Below are positions 34,013 through 44,734 of a stretch of 64,000 bases of DNA, in pieces. The stretch's first letter is position 1, and each line of letters opens with the position of its first letter. The notes under the pieces are model-generated. The model made no database searches. It saw nothing but the letters and a program-made list of their open reading frames with translations, and was not told where the DNA came from. The stretch comes from Terfezia claveryi (lineage: Eukaryota > Ascomycota > Pezizomycetes > Pezizales > Pezizaceae): contig WHUX01000055.1 in NCBI GenBank assembly GCA_015179025.1, forward strand, positions 62,001-126,000, in the 5' to 3' direction. A program made the translations under genes and the position numbers.

Positions 34013-34511
34013 GCAACTCTACATCACCCATTTCCCCAGCAGTTTCATTTCACGACATTTATCCATACGACGCTCATGTTTATCTCGGGGGGCATTTGAT
34101 TGGGCTTCGGGAGTTCGGGGTGGGATATCATGTTTTTTATATGTACTACCGTAAGGGATATGGGGTGGGTTTTCATAAACTTCGGCTGGGATTAAAATAA
34201 AAGAAATCACCAAAACCAATATCCTCCATATGGCCGATGTACAAGTTGTGAAATCATTCTACGCATCAAAACCACTTGAATAGTTCGCAATTCACACCAT
34301 TTCAGGTAAATGCATTGCCTAATATCTATCATTCGTAAAACCGTTTGGGTAAAGAAATACAATACCAAGGGTAGTGATCTTCGGTCCTCCGCTTATCCAA
34401 AGATCCACCTGCTCAATATGCCAAAAGTCTTGTAAAAATGAAAACGCTCATAAACACCTTTTCCCACTCGAGAAAAACAATTGGTCCACCTATCCTTCTC
34501 CCATTCCTTCC
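34013..34511. other. Convergent 3' flanks of RPS12 and RPC11
   Basis: Non-coding. The RPC11 stop codon is at 34512-34514. I see no other feature. Confidence 0.5.
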
Positions 34512-35013
34512 TCAACCTTCCCTCCATCTATGCCCACATTTTGTACACTACTCCCACCCAGCCCATCAGCCTTCCATTCACTCATTCATTCATTCATCCG
34601 CACGTCTTCCCTCCCTCCCAGCCAAGGGAACTCACCTTATAAAACGTCGTCATCGGCTCATCCGCACTCCTAATCTGGACCATATAGAAATACGCCCTAT
34701 CTCCCCCACACTCATGCACTGGACACTGAGCCTCCGTGTTATCCACATTATCCCATGCTCCCTCGCCGCCCATGACATCGTCGACTTGTTTCCGCTTCAT
34801 GGGCTTCCGCTCGTAGTAGCGCCGGGTGAGAGCGAATTCGTAGGGGCAGGTGCGGCATTCGAGGCGATTTTGGCCGCTGGTGGGAGTGCGGGAGACCTGT
34901 GAGAAGGAGGGTCAGTTAGGTACAGCGAGGGGTATTGGAGTGGGGATGGTGGTGATGATGGTGGGGAGCCGTACGGTGAGGCAGTTTGAGCAGTTTGGGC
35001 AGAATAGCAGCAT
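34512..35013 (-). CDS. RPC11: RNA polymerase III subunit C11
   Basis: Small zinc-ribbon subunit that gives Pol III its RNA-cleavage activity and helps termination and re-initiation. Exons 34975-35013, 34636-34896 and 34512-34547 give 111 residues (yeast 110). The N-terminal ribbon has CPNC (residues 5-8) and CRTC (28-31). The C-terminal TFIIS-like ribbon contains the catalytic acidic loop RSADEPMT with Asp92 and Glu93, and Cys101/Cys104 in CTKCGHRWRE, which are coded by a 36-nt last exon. The first C-terminal pair is spaced Cys-x4-Cys (CPVHEC, 71-76) rather than the CxxC of yeast. Divergent from the ankyrin gene with only 369 bp between starts. Confidence 0.95.
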
Positions 35014-35382
35014 TGTTACTGAGATGGTGGTTTCTCGAGCAGGAGGTCAGGGGGCTGCAGTTGCAATGTTTGATTCGGCCTCTGTATAAGGTGTAAGCGA
35101 ATGTGGAGAGTCCTCAAAATCGCATCTACAAAACAAATTTTGGGAACAGAAGCTTGCCGTCACGCTATTCCCTACGCCGCCTAGCGTAGCACCAGGTCTG
35201 AAGATTCAGCCTCGCAACGTTACGTACGGTGTTATCCATCCACGTTTGAGACAGACAGGAGCTTCTGCTCGGTATTTCGATTTGTTTATATACACTTTGG
35301 ATAGACATAGAGAGCCAGCACTCATCAGCACTTCAGCAGTAGAGTGCAGCGAACATTAGCCACATCTTAACGAAACCCCACA
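35014..35382. promoter_or_regulatory. Compact divergent promoter of RPC11 and the ankyrin gene
   Basis: A 369-bp spacer with no assigned factor site. A TATATA near 35288 could be a core element for the plus-strand gene. Confidence 0.35.
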
Positions 35383-36254
35383 ATGTCCACCCCAAACGGA
35401 GCCCCTCCCACAGATGAAGTTCGCCTTCTCTCTCTCCCAGTCCCGGATGGACTTCCACAGACTAACACAACATATGATTCTAGGGCGCCTCCCCAAAAGA
35501 ACTCCTTTTCGAGGCCAGCCGTCGAAACAACATTGGACTCCTGACGGATGTCTTCAAGGCCATAACCGGCGATGACAAGCCCATAACCGGCGATGACAAG
35601 CTCGCCAACTTCCTCAATACCTCGACCGATGCACTGGGGAATACTGCCGCGCATGTTGCGGCGCAGTATGGCTCCTGTATGCCCTACCTAGCCCTTCCCC
35701 CCCTGGGGGAACAGGAGAGATGGGGGCATTCTTATTAATACTAGATAGATGATGCACTGGACCATCTCCTCGACCAGGAGGGCTTCGAAGTCGATCCGTT
35801 AGATAAGCTGGAGAAGGAAACACCACTGCACAAGGCGGTGAAATATGCCAACTATAAAGATAAGGAAGTCGGGGCGGAGGTGGTGGAGCTGTTGTTGGAA
35901 GCTGGGGCGGATCCACGGTAGGAATATATATCCCTATTATATACCCAATACCTGCTTCCCTCCATGTTTCCTACTTAATGTTTCCTATCCCATTGACCCA
36001 TCTCCACAATCTCCCCGACCACATCAACTTTACTCCCCTCATTCAGTGTAGAATAGTCTAACGTTCTCTATGCTATTTCCAGGATCTTAAACAAAGGCAA
36101 ACAACGCGCTGTCGACCTCGTCGACCCCCGCAACAAGGCTTTACGAGAAATGCTCCAGAAGGCAGAATACACCATAGCCAATGCTGGGGACGTTGTAAAT
36201 ATGGATGATGACGATGACGATGTTGGACACGGATCGGCATCTGATTCCGAATAG
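35383..36254 (+). CDS. Small ankyrin-repeat protein (YCR051W-like)
   Basis: Exons 35383-35418, 35484-35676, 35749-35917 and 36083-36254 give 189 residues. Ankyrin repeats span about residues 16-125 (PKELLFEASRRNN, LGNTAAHVAAQYGSYDALDHLL, ETPLHKAVKYAN, VVELLLEAGADPR), followed by LNKGKQRAVDLVD and an acidic tail (MDDDDDDVGH). The layout matches the yeast YCR051W group, whose function is unknown. A 21-nt tandem duplication at 35560-35601 doubles the heptad ITGDDKP in the first inter-helix loop. Intron 1 uses a GTTCGC donor. Presumably a protein-binding adaptor. Confidence 0.85.
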
Positions 36255-36572
36255 GAGTAAGATGCTTTAAAATAGATCAAGAACAGTAGCAGTAGTAACG
36301 CAGGGCATGATAGATATATCTGTGTTTTTTTCCTGGAATTCTTCCTGCGGTCATATAAACTTTATTAATTGCTCTTTATTCTATTTGGAAGCAGAAAAGA
36401 TACCATGCTATTTTATAGTGGTTCTTATTTATACTTGTCCTGGTCAGTGATGGATATACATACCACTCACACTATATGCATGATATATATTCGAATCGAA
36501 TGTAATATTCCTTGATTAAACACATCCAAACCAAAACAACAATCATATCGCTCTCACGCAACTCCAAACGGC
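36255..36572. other. Short intergenic region upstream of DFG10
   Basis: AT-rich 318 bp with no feature beyond possible core-promoter AT stretches (TATATATTC near 36484-36492). Confidence 0.4.
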
Positions 36573-37725
36573 ATGGACATCCCCACCTCTCTCTGCGCCG
36601 TCTGGCCCAACCTCACCCTCGAGGACTACCTCCGCTGCTTCTATCTACTCTCCGCTGCATCCGTCAGCTCCTCCCTGCCCTCCCCTCCCCCCCAAAAAAA
36701 GTTCCCGGTCAACTAACATAACCAACAATAAAATACCCACAGATTCTCCTCGCCTCCTCCATCGCGCCACTCTCAACCCGGTTCTTCTCCTACGGCAAGA
36801 CGTCGCAGCCGCCGACGACTACCTCAGCAGAGAAGAAACAAACAAAAATAAACAGCTCCAACAATATCAGCTTAACGCACCTGCTAGACTACCTCACCAC
36901 ACTCACGGTCCCGCATGCCTACTTCTCCCACTTCTACCTCGTCTCCCTCGTCTCCTTGCTGTTCTGGGCTGCTCAATTCCTGCTCAATGGCTCCCTCCTC
37001 CGGTATCTCCTCTCCGTCGGGACACGCACCCCCAGCATCATCGAGGATCGCATATCGCCCACCCAGCTCCTCCTAACCTGGCTCTGCCTGCTTGCGCAAT
37101 CCCTCCGCCGCTACCATGAGCAACTCATCATGTCAAAAACTTCCAGCACAAGCACAATGCTCATCCCGCACTACCTCCTCGGGCACGCATTCTACCTAAC
37201 CACCACCCTCTCCCTCTTCGCCTCATATCGCAACCTCCTCCCCCTCACCACTCTCCCCCCTCCACCACTTCTAAAAACTACCCTCTCCCTCCCCATCTTC
37301 CTCCTCTCCTTCACCCTCCAACACAAAACCCACCTCTACCTCCTCTCCCTCCCAAAATACTCCCTCCCCCAAAAAACTCACCCCCTCTTTGCACTGTCGC
37401 TCTCCCCACACTACCTCTTTGAGATCCTCATCTACCTCAGCCTCGCGATCCTAAGCGCCCCCCCCCACAAAATATTAAACAAAACTATGCTGTGCGCGGT
37501 GCTTTTTGTGGCGGCGAATCTGGGGGTTAGTGCAGGCAGGACGTGGGAGTGGTATAGAGATAGGTTTGGGGAGAAGGCCGTGGCAGGTAAGATTCCTTCG
37601 TTTCAGAGTTTCCTTGTGGTTAGTGTGTGTTGGGAGGGTGGGGGGAGGGGGAAAATGGGGATGGGGTGCTAATTTGATTAATCGAGTGATTAGGAAGGAG
37701 GAAGATGATTCCGTGGGTTTATTGA
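36573..37725 (+). CDS. DFG10: Polyprenol reductase (SRD5A3/Dfg10 family)
   Basis: ER membrane enzyme that reduces the alpha-isoprene unit of polyprenol in dolichol formation, needed for N-glycosylation. Exons 36573-36662, 36743-37586 and 37694-37725 give 321 residues. Several hydrophobic segments are present. Family signatures include LTLEDYLRCFYLLSA at the start, IAPLSTRFFSYGK, LLTWLCLLAQSLRRYHEQL, LSPHYLFEILIYLSLA, NLGVSAGRTWEWYRDRFGEKAV and the end RRKMIPWVY, which is typical of steroid 5-alpha-reductase-like enzymes. The last exon is 32 nt. Intron 1 uses a non-standard GTCAGC donor, picked because it is the only reasonable in-frame choice. Convergent with the ALKBH6-like gene, 270 bp apart. 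Confidence 0.9.
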
Positions 37726-37995
37726 GTTTTTTTTTGTTAGGGCCAAAAGAATCTTCGAATTATATATATATAGATATATGTACTAGAGTAAGGGAAATTG
37801 GTGACATCTATTCTATGGCGCCGTATACGAGTACTACCCAAGCGTGTGGTAACATATAAAGACAAGACTAAGGTAGCGTCGTAACTGCTGAAATGACAGA
37901 AAATTCGTGAACCATGTATGATCAACGGTAGATCGTCTCTATAGCCACAGGAAACCAATACTACCATTTATATCGCATCCACTACTCCCTCACAG

Positions 37996-39016
37996 TCACC
38001 GCCTCCCCAACACCTTCCCCCCCAAATTCGACACTCTCAACACATCCCTATACGTCAAACTCGCCCTTATCCCCCTCGTACTCCGACCCGCCGCAAACCC
38101 CTCCTGATTCCCCAACAACTCCCAATTGGCAATCCCGCCCTGCCCCGGGCGCAACTGCTCATCCACCTCCACTCCCTCAATCCCATGCAAAAACCCCGTA
38201 TACAGCTCTCCCGTCGTGACCAATAGACTTCTCGGTTCCTGCAAAATTCTCCACATGGGGATCCGCTTCTCCTCGGGGTTCCTCATCTCGTTCTTTTCGT
38301 AGATATCGAGCACGATAGGGGAGCCGAGGGAGATGGTGGCCACCATAGGGTGGTACGCGGGGCCATCTTCGTGTGGCATGATTCCCTCCCCCGGACGATA
38401 CTCGTTGATGAGCACATGGTTGGGCTGACCATGGGGCGAGCGGGACCACAGATTGAGGGACTGCATGCGCGGGATGTAGGGCGCGGTGAGCCACAGGGGA
38501 AGAGGGGAGTTGAGGAGGATGTTGCTGGGGGTGAGGGCGGAGGGATACGTAAGGAGGCGGCGGTGAGAGAGGCGCGTCCAGTGCGGTTTTGGGGCGTTGG
38601 AGATCTAAACCACCATATTAGCCTAGCCCTAGCCTAGCCATCGTAGAAAGGGGTTTTGTGTGTTTGGGGGGGAGTACCCTATTCAACAGCTGCTGTTCCT
38701 CGGCGACGGTGATGAAATTGGGGATGTAGTATGCTGTACATGGGAGCTCTGGGATCTTGCTTGCATGCAGGTCCGCCGGGGGATGGAAGATGTTGAAGTT
38801 TGGCAGGCTGGAGGTTGTTGCCGAGGAGGAGAAGCGCCGGCGGAAGGTGGATGAGGGGAAGTCGACTTCGGAGTCGTTGAAGTCGGAGGCAGGGGAGAGG
38901 GGGCACTCCCAGGTGCCGAAGCCAGCGGGGGTAGGAGGGGCCGTGGAGGTAGAGGAGGTGGAGGATGGGTCGGGGTTGTCGACGGGGGCGTGGAGGTCGC
39001 GGTGGAAGGAGAACAT
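37996..39016 (-). CDS. ALKBH6: AlkB-like Fe(II)/2-oxoglutarate dioxygenase (ALKBH6 type)
   Basis: Putative nucleic-acid (possibly tRNA) oxidative demethylase. Exons 38678-39016 and 37996-38604 give 315 residues. A Ser/Thr-rich, probably disordered N-terminus is followed by YYIPNFITVAEEQQLLNR, APKPHWTRLSHRRLLTYP, and a core with metal ligands His191 and Asp193 (PHEDGPAYHP), distal His253 (FLHGIEG), and the 2-oxoglutarate-binding Arg in RASLTYRDV. All active-site residues are present. The order NEYRPGEGIMPHEDG and VATISLGSPIVLDI matches ALKBH6 best. Divergent from RPS18. Confidence 0.88.
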
Positions 39017-39821
39017 TATCGGCTGCGTATGTGCCGGGGAAGCTTGGGTAGGGAAGTGTGAAGACTGAAGCTCTGGGGGTGAGGAGGAGGTCGGATAGCT
39101 TAAGTCACTCCGTTAAGGGGGGGGAGTTTGTCTCCATAGCCCCTTGGACAGAAGAGCGCAAGAGTCCTTAGTAGCTTCGCAGAATTGGTGGGTATTGTTC
39201 TTTGACCGTCAGAAAAAAGCTCACAACACACTTGGCGCGGCGCATCCGCAGCCACACGGCCGCGAAGACTTGAAAGCGGCTTAGCTGGCTTGCGCAAGGA
39301 ACTCACTCGTCTCGTAAACTCTGAAAATCAGATCAACACCAGCTGCCGGTTAGCATGGAGCCTGTTTGTATTCCGGCGGTGCAGGCAGGGCGTCGTGGGC
39401 CTGGTAGAACGCTGAGACATCAGCATAACGGCGGCGGTTCTTTCGTAATTGCAATTGACGAAGCACGAAGCACGAAGCCAGTTGCCCTGGGGAATCGGGG
39501 TTGAAATTGAGTCCTGCGAGGATGACTACACTGCGTGCAGCGGGAATAGCCGTGTGGTTGTAAATGAAGGCCGCTGATCGCTCCGGCGTTTCTCGCCCTC
39601 CTAGCCGGATCTTATCTGATGGCCGCTTGCTCGAGAGATAAGGGCACCGCAGCCCTAGATAAAGTCACATCACCGGCAGACCTTTCGCGCTGTGGGCGGA
39701 TTAGTCAGGACGCCGGAGCCACACACACTGTCTGAACTTGCCTCCTCCAGCAACACCAAACTTAACAGCAGCAACAAAATATATCAGACCCACACGGAAC
39801 ATCGGCGAAAGGTTGCCCAGC
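39017..39821. promoter_or_regulatory. Divergent promoter of the ALKBH6-like gene and RPS18
   Basis: An 805-bp spacer. An AGCCCTAGATAA motif (39650-39661) about 170 nt before the RPS18 ATG resembles the Tbf1/telomere-repeat-type site common upstream of fungal ribosomal protein genes. Three tandem ACGAAGC units lie at 39458-39478. Confidence 0.4.
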
Positions 39822-40648
39822 ATGGTACGTTAAACACCGCAAGTCTTGTTTGCAGTCAATCAATCAACCATGTCGTTGTTCGTCGAGGGGGTCTTCAGTC
39901 AAGAAGGGAGGGGAGGTGCCAGAGGGTCATGATGGGAAGAATGGGGATTATGCCTGGTTGGCCTGGGGATGCCACACTCGGGCCTGGGAACTGGCCGGAG
40001 TCTTTTCTCTGGAAGGCAACAGTGCTGATGGTTCCGTGGTGGAAAAATTGCAGTCTCTCGTGGCCAGCGAAAAGTCGAACTTCCAGTTCATCCTGCGTCT
40101 CCTCAACACCAACGTTGATGGAAAGCAAAAGGTCATGTACGCCTTGACCAAAATCAAGGGTGTCGGCCGCCGCTACTCTAACCTCGTCTGCAAGAAGGCC
40201 GATGTTGACCTTAACAAGCGGTACACTCTCTTCCCCCCTCCCTTCTTCCGTCACCCACAAAACTAACACACTCCACCCCATGCAGCGCTGGAGAGCTCAC
40301 CACCGAAGAACTCGAGCGCCTGGTCACCATCATCCAAAACCCCACCCAATACAAAATCCCCACCTGGTTCCTCAACAGACAACGTGACATCGTCGACGGC
40401 AAGGATTCGCAGATCCTCGCCAACGGAGTCGACTCCAAGCTCCGTGACGATCTCGAGAGACTCAAGAAGATCAAGTGCCACAGGGGTCTGAGGCACTACT
40501 ACGGCCTCAGAGTGAGGGGACAGCACACCAAGACCACCGGTTCGTCTTCCCTCTCCCCCTCATTTTCCCATCCCATGAACATCCCATCAACTAACCCACA
40601 ACAGGCCGCAAGGGACGAACCGTCGGTGTCTCCAAGAAGAAGGGCTAA
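39822..40648 (+). CDS. RPS18: 40S ribosomal protein S18 (uS13)
   Basis: Small-subunit head protein contacting the P-site and inter-subunit bridges. Exons 39822-39824 (the ATG alone), 40054-40220, 40286-40539 and 40605-40648 give 155 residues. The sequence starts [20 protein letters not shown], continues with [37 protein letters not shown] and [17 protein letters not shown], and ends VGVSKKKG; it is very close to Aspergillus-type RPS18. Intron 1 is 229 nt, much longer than introns 2 and 3 (65 nt each), and falls directly after the start codon. Intron 3 uses a GTTCGT donor. The N-terminus is supported by family similarity (MSLV start). Confidence 0.96.
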
Positions 40649-43600
40649 ACGTATCGCATCTCTCTTGTGTCATTTCCCGGGTGTTTTGTTTTCCTTATTA
40701 TATTTTTCTCTCTCGGATGTCATTTTTTCTTCTTTTTTTTCTTTATCCACCGTCAAATACATTAACTCCTGTGTGTATTCTTGGGATTCTATAACTGCAA
40801 ACTCTTTTGATAAGAAAAGAAAAACTTTTTTATCAATTGGGATGGGATGGGATGGGAAAAAATACGGAATCAATTCATGAGGCAACTAACTGCCTGTCCA
40901 CACTATCCGACGCCGCACTGCTTAAATTGTAGATACATGCTCCCTGCATTGGGACCCCCGATACGGTCCTGCTGAATACAAGGGGACATGGTTCAACCGT
41001 TCGTTGTAATGGATATTACGACGATAGGTTACCAGAAGAGACACCTAGGATTTATTTCTCAAGGCCAAATTGCCTATACTTGCTGAGTTTGTGCTTGTAA
41101 CCAATCCCTTTCAAAGAAAAGCCCCACTGGCGGGAAATTATCATCATCCCCAAGAGTTTATCGCGTAGGGACTCAAGCGTCCTTAAACCCAGGGCTGTAT
41201 GATACAACTTCCCGCATCTCATATGAATGAATTATAGTACTTATGCTACAGGTCTTGATACTGAAAAGACCACCAGACATCCATCCGTTCATCGTCCCTT
41301 ACCCTCAACTCGACTCTGACCCCTTAACAAACCTCACCATCAAATACCCCACTTCTTCAGAGCCTGCTTTCCCACGCTTCAGGCTCCCAACCTCCGAGCT
41401 CCTTGAACTTATTCCATCTATCTACATATCACCCAGCCATCTCCCCTAGAGTAGGATCCATTAAAGTAAATTGTCCTCACTGCCCCACTCCCCCCCGCAG
41501 AATACCCACTCGCCATCAACCCCCCCTTCTTCACCGCACCGTACTGCGGTGGGGTGAGGGTACAGCCAAGCATTGGGAGGCAGTCAGACCGCATACTCCT
41601 ACTATTAGTAGACCATGAATGTGCCTTAGCATAAGCACTACCCGGTACACCACCAAGCCTGGAGGCAGGTGAGTGGTTTGGCAGCCCTCAGGCGGTCCCC
41701 AATGCAGCTAACTAATGAGAATAATAAAGTTAATCGCTATATGTTGATATAAATCGATCTCATATGGTAGTATGAGATCTTAAACACCGAGTAAAATATC
41801 ATGCTTGGGTATAGATATAGTATCGCAGGCCCAAAAGTCAATGTTTCTAGCCGAGGACGGGAAATCCGGCTCCTCAATTGGACAGAAGGTCGGGTGGTCG
41901 AGCTAATTTCCCAATCAAATCGTGGCGGCGCAAACACGCATGCAGATTTCTGCAAACGTTTCCGGCATAGGGTGTTGGTGGGACATAGAAGACCTGTTAC
42001 CTGGAATCGAACTGACTTTAGCCTTGCACAAGTCTAATACGATGAACGAATCAGCTGTCCGAAAGCGCCCCGACCGGACAAAATTGTTGTAAACAGTATT
42101 GAAATGATAGGAACAGGTGCAATACCACATTCGGGTATGACATGACCACACAAAAATCCGACTTGCAGGTGTATAAGCAGAAACGTGCTAGCCAGCGAGT
42201 CACGCTTCAACCAAGGCAACTGCGTTTGTGACAACTGCATTGGTACAGCACCGAACTCGAGTGCTGTAAGCTGCTGAAGCTGTGAATATGTACATTGTCA
42301 TGATTATCCGAGCCGCATTACTCTTGTGTAGAGTACTTGTGATCCAGCGGTTATCAACATGGCAGTGTTAAGTCGAGTAGAGCGCACACTTATCACGGAC
42401 AAAACGGCCGAGGTAGGTAGTGCACGATAAGCTGGAGGTGGTGCAACCCTCCTCAAGAAAAATAACGGCTGGAATTTCTGATGTGCCTAAGGCAGCCTGA
42501 GATTATGCAGCGTTAAAGCTGTTCCCGTGAGAACCAGTCAATCATGGCTAGGAACAAGCCATCACCTCCGCTCTTCTCAGCCCACTGGTACAGCAAAGTC
42601 TGGCTTTCTTCAGCAGTGATACCCCTGCCTGGCTTCACCTCCCTGCTTTCACACCAATTACCTGCTCCCCAGTTCTATCAATCGTGCTTGGCAGAATAAT
42701 GCGTGTGCGATGTGAATCCCAGCGCTTTGCTTTTGTAGTTTCTGCTGTTTGTCTTGCATTCGTACCTCAATTGCCTTCCACAGAAGTGCATGAGTCAACA
42801 TGATTCCCATATTTGTAGACCGACCCAGAACATGTTTATCGCTCTCGATAGCTGGTTAAGGACTATTGGGTACAACCCCAATTCCAACACTTTCAAGGTT
42901 TCCTTGGTTTCTCAATATAATCCCCGGTTTGGGATACAGGACCGCATACCATCTCAAGAAAACGGCTGGCCTGGGAATCCCCACAAATTGACGCCTGAGT
43001 CCTGAGCAGAGGAGCTAATAAAAGTTTTTTCTCTTCCTAGCATTGCACCATGTCCTGCCTTCCTCTGCGCCGTATGCAATGTCGAGTAGAGAGTATGATG
43101 GTCCACAGCATTCCGTCGGCGTAGGTGTTTGGCCTGGCACTCCATATTACCACTTCTAGTTCTTTTCTGGAGCCCAGCTCATTCTCCGATGGAGATGCGA
43201 AATAGAGTGGTGTTCCTGCGTTGCCATTAGTGTCTCCCATCGAGGATTAATACAGAGTACAAGACACTGAGGCGGTGATGTAAATTCTTGGAATGGGGTA
43301 AGAGGCTGGCCCTTGTGAGCGTTACCAGCAAATCGGCAGGTTGTGCATGAGTGCTGGAGAGCGGGGTAGAGTCACTCAGGTTGGCCTGGGAAATGAACTC
43401 GAAGTAGACTGGGCCCCTAGAACACGAGATACTGTAGGAGCAGGGTTAATGCCTACTGTACTGTTCCACGGTAGCCATGGATCGGGTCAGAAAGTTTTGT
43501 TGCAGTAAGCAAGGCCAGCCTGCTTGTTATCTGCAAGAGGACCATCCCAGGTGAGCGGGAGACGGGGGGAGGGGAAGTATTTGAGATGAAGTGCGGGAAA

Positions 43601-44734
43601 GACGGGAATGCCGGGGGGGTGAGGGGGGTGAGGGGGTGGGGGTGAGGGGGTGAGGGGGTGAGGGGGTGAGGGGGTGAGGGGGGAAGGGGGCGTTGGTTGA
43701 AGCTGGCGTTTGCTCTACGGAAGTTTGACGGGGTCTCTGAACAGCGGATGGTCTGCTTGGCACCGCTGCTGGACTCGAGCTGGACTCGGACTCGGGGGCA
43801 GACTCAATACCGCTGTGGTATGTAGGGCTCCAGGCCCAGCGTCCCAATAATGGGCGAGGGCTACCGATGTAAGCCTGCAAATAATGCGACTCAGCCTCCT
43901 TCTCCCGCGCTGCACTGGACAGAATACGGCTTACTGTGCATACCTAGTGAATACAACCAGTACCGCCACTCGCTGGCACCCGTCGCTGGCTCCGTCGCTC
44001 CCTCACCGCTCTCGTACTCGCCCGTCACCCCTTTGTGTGCACCCGATTATTCTTCTCCACCTCCGCAGCCGCATCGTTGTGGGCAAATGGGCAAATGGGC
44101 AAAACAGCAAAACAACACGGTCGCTTTTTTCTTACATTTTCTCACGCTGCACCCCACCCCCCCTCCTCCCCCCCCGACACGGTAGGTACAGAACGGAGTA
44201 CGGTAGGTATGCCCTGTGCGAAATGGTGGCCAAATGTCAACCTCCAGCCCACCTTCATTGTCTGTATTTTAGTCGATGTAGCCACTGGCTGTAGCCCTCA
44301 GGGATTCTCTCTCTCGCAAACACCCCCCCACCCCTTCCCCCAAAAAAGAAGATCCCCCCCCCCCCCCCCCCCCCAAAGTCTCCCTCTCAGATTCTCTCTC
44401 TCCCAACACAAAAATTCCCCAAGTAGTCGAACTGCGCTCTCCTCCAACATATTCTAGCTACAGTTACCCCAGGCCCCCCAACCCTCCCTTTGCAATCATC
44501 CCTCGACTTTCATCAAAGCCTGTGTGCCCCGTGAATAATTCCACCTCTAGGTACCTGGTTCCTCCCTGCCCGTGATTCATTCGTTCCACACCCCCAAACA
44601 CCCCCTCCACGTTGCTCAGTCACCAGCTGGCATTCGTTTCCTAGCCGAAACGAAAGAACTCTCCAAAGTTATTTTCAATTCTGCCATCTCAGCAATGCAG
44701 CGTCCAGTCTCACCCCTTTTACCGTCCTGAATCA
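40649..44734. other. 4-kb intergenic region, no gene recognised
   Basis: Carries the RPS18 3' flank, then mixed sequence without convincing coding signal. A G-rich minisatellite lies at 43612-43690. The last 600 nt are strongly C/T-rich, with a 21-nt C run at 44354-44374, and are probably the promoter and leader of the Hos4-like gene. Plus-strand frames such as 44035-44457 are low-complexity Pro/Ser frames. No tRNA: the GGAATCGAAC sequence near 42002 has no matching cloverleaf. Confidence 0.45.
43612..43690. repeat. G-rich minisatellite (GGTGAGGG units), G-quadruplex prone
   Basis: Near-perfect 8-nt units of the type GGTGAGGG with many GGGG-GGGGG runs on the plus strand; meets the loose G-quadruplex pattern several times over. 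Confidence 0.85.

Noticed and set aside
39825..40053. Possible C/D-box snoRNA in RPS18 intron 1 (CATGATGG and CTGA)
   Set aside because: The C box is imperfect and no terminal stem or guide pairing is evident; kept only as something to check.
41990..42020. Reverse-strand B-box-like sequence (GGAATCGAAC)
   Set aside because: The T-arm stem does not pair and no cloverleaf forms.
43527..44457. Pro/Ser-rich open frames on both strands
   Set aside because: Products of the G-rich minisatellite and C/T-rich leader, not genes.
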